Below, piece by piece: positions 60,133 through 64,000 of a stretch of 64,000 bases of DNA. The stretch covers positions 13,923,896 through 13,987,895 of the forward strand of contig OY992837.1 of assembly GCA_963921425.1 (NCBI GenBank), written 5' to 3'. Every line of letters begins with the position of its first letter. The first letter of the stretch is position 1. The notes under the pieces were generated by a model. The model was not told where the DNA came from and did not search any database. It saw only the letters and a program-made list of their open reading frames with translations. The stretch is from Dryas octopetala. Taxonomy: Eukaryota > Streptophyta > Magnoliopsida > Rosales > Rosaceae. The position numbers and the translations under genes are program-made.

Positions 60133-60960
60133 CTGGAAGGTCTGTTGATTGAAGGCTTTGCCGTTGATATCTAGTGGGTGCTCATGAAGATTGGATGGTT
60201 CCATTTTGCCCTTTTCAACTATTTTCTTTTCAATTTTTTGATTTCTAATTTCCTAAGAAAGATATGCGGACTGATGGCTTATTGGTACGTATTAAAAAAA
60301 CCAAAAAAGGAAATGAATCATAATATCTTGTCTAAGCATAGTTGTTGATCGATGTTACATATATGGTTGCTATTATTAATTTCATTTTTAAAAAAGGATC
60401 AAATGATTCTTGGTTGGATCAGTGGCTCTCTCATTACCGCAATCCTTCTTGGAATAGTGGCTCTTAATATACTTACAGCCGTAATACTTGGATGTCTCTT
60501 GAGGACAAGTTTGCTTCCACTTCTCAAAATCGTATCATTCAAGTGGTGAATTAATTACTTGGTACAACTAGAGGTGACATATCAATTTCTGAATTTTTAA
60601 ATCGTATTAATGGCATTGCAAATTCTCTCTCCCAGTTCCCCAGTTTCAAATGATAAGTTGGTCAATGTTATTTTGAGTACGTGGTGTTGGTCCTCTTTAT
60701 GAGAATATATACAGATAGCTCTGCCCATGCACGTGACACTCCAATCACATATGATGCCCTTGAAGCCCTTCTGCTTATCGCCAAAAGACCTTTTCAGAAT
60801 CAAGGCCATCTATGCAGCCGAATGTGGAGGTGGATTTCATGTTGGTTTCAGCTAGCAGTGGAGCAAGGGGTGACCCTGATGAACGTGGCCGCAATGTTCA
60901 TAGTCGTCGAGGCAGCGATGGTTTTCCTGGCGAACAATGACGACCAGTGACCAGTTGGCC
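60133..60960 (+). pseudogene. Ty1/copia gag (UBN2-type) remnant
   Basis: Broken plus-strand frames read DQMILGWISGSL, then in another frame MSLEDKFASTSQNRIIQV, RGDISISEFLNRINGIANSL and, further on, RDTPITYDALEALLL, in the order found in copia-type gag. Stops and frame shifts are present; no protease or polymerase follows. Confidence 0.7.
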
Positions 60961-60961
60961 A

Positions 60962-61045
60962 TGTGAAGACTTTTTTTGCAGCCAAATACCCTAGTGACCA
61001 ACTAGCGTGTAATCTACAAACAAATATATATACCTACTACTCTAG
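60962..61045. repeat. Direct repeat, right copy
   Basis: Imperfect copy of 58115-58200 in the same orientation, on the far side of the copia/MULE-like insertions. Confidence 0.6.
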
Positions 61046-61744
61046 TATGTGTTAATTGCTTGAACTACAAGCTACTAGCTCCATCATAGTAAGTTTATTT
61101 TTCTTAGTTTTTCTTATTCTTTTAATTTTCTCAAATATTAATTATAAGTTTTCCCTTTCAAATTTTGAATTTCTCATAAGAGCCCCCCAAAAACCCTACG
61201 AGTCACAAATCCCCCATTATATACATATCTTAATTAATTTTAGTTCAAATATTTATTTTTGAAGTCATAAACCTGGAAAAAAAAAAATCCCTTTTTAGTT
61301 AGTTTGTACATTTATTTTCATTTTTGTACATGGTAATTTGCTTGGTGAAAATACGTACGGTGGCGACATATCTAACAACAACATCATCAATGTATATATA
61401 GCTAGAAAACTAACTACAACATCATCACTATCTAGCCTATGTAAATTAGAAGTTTTATTGGATATTAATTTTTTTATTAAACAGTACATTCGGTTTTGAA
61501 CATCATATATATAACAATATATGTTTGATTTAGGAATAAGACTGAATACGTACGTTGACCTTATTACAGTATATCCCTAGCTTGGTACATATATATGTAG
61601 CAATTGATGACAATGACATGAGCCACACAAGGCCATCACTATTATATAGCTTGTGACAGATAATGGTACGGCTTATACTATTTAGTACTCATGGATATAT
61701 ATGTATACTGGTTTGATGATAATAATAAGAAAAAGATATGTATA

Positions 61745-62170
61745 CTAATTGGTGGCTCGATAGCTAAAGCATCCTCCATAAAGTTGGCTTATCGAAGAAC
61801 ATGCTCAAATTGAATGCTTTCAAAAGAGTTGGTGAGGTGGAGAATATCCCGAATGACAGTACAATCCTCCATGCATGAGATGAAACATTTTCCTAAGATT
61901 CAATCAATGAGTAGTTTGGTGTCGCCCTCCACACAAACTATGCAGTACCCAACATTTAAGGCATGAATGAGGCCATCCTTCAAAGCTTGACCCTCAACCA
62001 TTTAGCCATTCGAAAACCCTATATTTCGTGAACCTATTACAAGAGAAGAGATAGAGTGAGCACGAATGAGAGAGCCAGAAAAAACCTCACACCCATTTAT
62101 TATCGAACCATCAAAATTTAACATGGGAAATGGCACTTCCATTTAATAATTGGAGCTTTGCAAAGCCAAG
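61745..62170 (-). pseudogene. RNase H-like (RVT_3) pseudogene
   Basis: Minus strand: PFPMLNFDGSI near 62120, GQALKDGLIHALNVG near 61960, then EGDTKLLID and SFESIQFEHVLR with NFMED near 61770. This is the full order of RVT_3 motifs (DG, alkyl helix, D, H), interrupted by at least three stops. It probably derives from a LINE or a retroposed RNase H gene. Confidence 0.65.
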
Positions 62171-62335
62171 ACTTGTGCTTTCGGCGGTTAGCCTGCCAAA
62201 AACTTGAACCCAAATGACCTGTGACATGAGAAACTTTGTAAGGGTGAGGTCGAATTTGATAGCTATTGAGCTTATTGTAGAAAAAGCTATTTCGGTTATG
62301 ACCTATTAATTAGGTTAAATATTTAGGAGTAAATG

Positions 62336-62850
62336 ACATTTTAATACCTCAACTATATATACCTCATTTTCAACTTGATACTTCAATTTTAAAAAGTTGC
62401 ATTATCATACCTCGCTTTCCATTTTGTGTCAATTTCATATATTCGTTACATCTCCAGTTAGAAATGTCGTTATCTATTGAAGTAGCAGTGACGTGGCATA
62501 CACAGACCCCACCTCTAAGCATTGACGTGGTTTATAAAAATAGCCACATGGATTTTTAAAAGATTTTTTTATTTTTTAATTAATTTATTTCATTTTTAAA
62601 AGTTTTTTTGGTTTTTTTATTATTTTTCATCCGTATGTTTAGAAGCCACGTGAATGCTTATTGGAGGGGTCCGCATATGCCATGTCATTGCCACGTCAAT
62701 AGATAATGACATTTCAAATGAAAGATGTACGTAATGAAGGTATATATGAAATCGACACGAAATGGAAGTTGAGGTATGATAATGTAAATTTTTAGAATTA
62801 AGATATTAATTATGTTGAAAAACGAGGTATAGTCAAGGTGTTAAATTTTG
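62336..62850. mobile_element. Foldback element with arms of about 200 bp
   Basis: The left arm (to about 62535) and right arm (from about 62640) are imperfect reverse complements over their whole length, including CATTATCATACCTC, TTTCATATAT and TTATCTATTGA followed by a GTGGCA motif. The centre is T-rich. No coding capacity. A clear target duplication was not found. Confidence 0.75.
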
Positions 62851-62879
62851 ATTTTTAGGGATATGGAAATTTTAACACT

Positions 62880-63575
62880 ATATTAAACATATTTCGAAAA
62901 ATTTCGAAAAATTTCGGCGAAATTTTCAGCTTGAGCCAGGGAGGCAGCGACCAGAGGGAGAGATGGGAGGAAAATGAGAGTCGTCCTCGTCGCCTGTCGT
63001 CGCCGGGGAGAGAGAAGAGAGGAGGAAGAGATCGGTGCGGGGAGAGGATATCGGCGCATGGAGAGAAGAGAGGGAGATCGGGGAGGGAGAGGGAGAGGGA
63101 GGAGAGAGAAGAGATAAGAGAGGGAAGGATATATCTCCAAGGAGTGACTGACTGAGGGAGAAAGAAAGAGAAGGTGACTAATGAAGTAATGAGAGATTGA
63201 GAGGGAAGATGACTGGAGAAGTGGAGAGTTACGGGAAAAGGAAGGACACAGGAAAAGCAAGGAAAGAAAGAAGAAAGAAAAGAAAGGAAAGAAAGAAAGA
63301 AAAAAGAAAAGAAAAGAAAAAAAGAAAAGAAAAAAATGAAAAGAAAAAAAAAGATTTAGGATTGATTGGGGTTTGGGGCCTTTGGGCAATTAGAAAGAAA
63401 AAAAAAATTTGGGGTTTTGTTTGGCCGTTTTGAGATTTCGTTTAGTTATTTTTAAACCCAACACATTTTTATATAAAAAAATAATTAAAAATATCCTAAA
63501 AGGCCTAAACTCTAATATCTTATACCATATCCTAAACAATATAGAGTATAGATTATAGAATATATAGAGTTTTGG
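62880..63575. mobile_element. Inverted relative of the 52550-53590 element
   Basis: In reverse orientation this stretch matches about 52900-53530: edge motifs GAAAAATTTCG, a purine-rich centre, then GGGGTTTTGTTTGGCC and a segment ending near ATCTTATACC that mirror the first copy. It seems truncated at the right end. Confidence 0.65.
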
Positions 63576-64000
63576 CCTCGTTTGTTTCAGAGGGCTGTCT
63601 TGGCATGGACTATTTATAGGGACTGGCATGGACTGGCTTGGCATGGACTAAGCTAGTTAAAAACTGCCTTTATGTTTGGTACAGTGCAGGACTAACAAAC
63701 TAGATAATTAAAATAGTATTGTCCTATGTTTGGTGCAGTGAATGTTTAACAAGTTGATAATTATTTTAGGTTTTTAAAAAATATTTCTAAGTTTGTTTAG
63801 AAAATTAGAAAAGTATTTATAAATAATTTTCTTTAATGAAACTATATATTTTACCTTGACTCAAATTAAAAATAAAACTAATAAGTTAAACAAAAATTAA
63901 TCAACCAATACCTCACCCATTTGCATTTTATTTTTTTAATGAAAATTTATCTTTTACACTTTAAAGAATAAAACTAAAAAATTTAAAAACAATTGATCAA
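63576..64000. repeat. Possible start of another transposable element
   Basis: From about 63576 the text GGCCTCGTTTGTTTC and repeats of GGCATGGACT and TGTTTGGT(A/G)CAGTG look like the end region of a plant DNA element, but the window stops before another end can be seen. Confidence 0.3.

Noticed and set aside
62883-63389. 168-codon minus-strand frame rich in F, L and S
   Set aside because: Purine/pyrimidine low-complexity core of a transposable element, also present in the 53.1-kb copy in the opposite direction.

Overview
This is plant nuclear DNA, almost certainly from a eudicot draft assembly. It is AT-rich, its genes carry many GT-AG introns, and it holds a chloroplast-type ferredoxin-dependent glutamate synthase, plant LTR retrotransposons, plant LINE remnants and a 200-N scaffold gap (54425-54624). 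I cannot name the species from sequence alone.

Five host genes are seen, all on the minus strand. (1) 8838-38549: GLU1 (Fd-GOGAT). I could place 33 coding exons; they sum to 4869 nt, i.e. 1622 residues plus stop, with every junction GT-AG and in phase. (2) 41041-42404 (plus a leader exon near 43278-43330): cytosolic ribosomal protein eL13 (RPL13), 207 residues. (3) 44677-48700: a type I/II B-class phosphatidylinositol-4-phosphate 5-kinase with eight MORN repeats, 774 residues in 8 exons. (4) 50883-52312: a 159-residue EF-hand-like protein of unknown function, 4 exons. (5) 56324-57781: a single-exon NAC transcription factor of 485 residues with a very acidic, internally repeated tail. They look like unrelated neighbours (nitrogen assimilation, translation, phosphoinositide signalling, possible calcium signalling, transcription), not a pathway cluster.

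The rest is dominated by mobile DNA. Positions 1-5670 hold the 5' two thirds of a decayed Ty3/gypsy element of the Tat type (two RNase H domains) running off the left edge. The introns of GLU1 contain about ten L1-type LINE 3' ends in both orientations, some nested, most carrying a short hairpin just before the A-rich tail. There is also a Tourist-like MITE with a TAA duplication (27195-27678) and a MULE-like non-autonomous element (15263-16194) whose relative lies at 58993-60123. The right third (52.5-64 kb) holds a second 1-kb element with 11-bp target duplication and an inverted relative, a long foldback element, a copia remnant split by the MULE-like element, RNase-H-like fragments and several microsatellites.

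No new multi-gene system was found. The observations most worth following are the covarying hairpin at the LINE 3' ends, the paired MULE-like families with target duplications, the perfect 16-bp palindrome upstream of GLU1, and the repeated acidic tail of the NAC protein.
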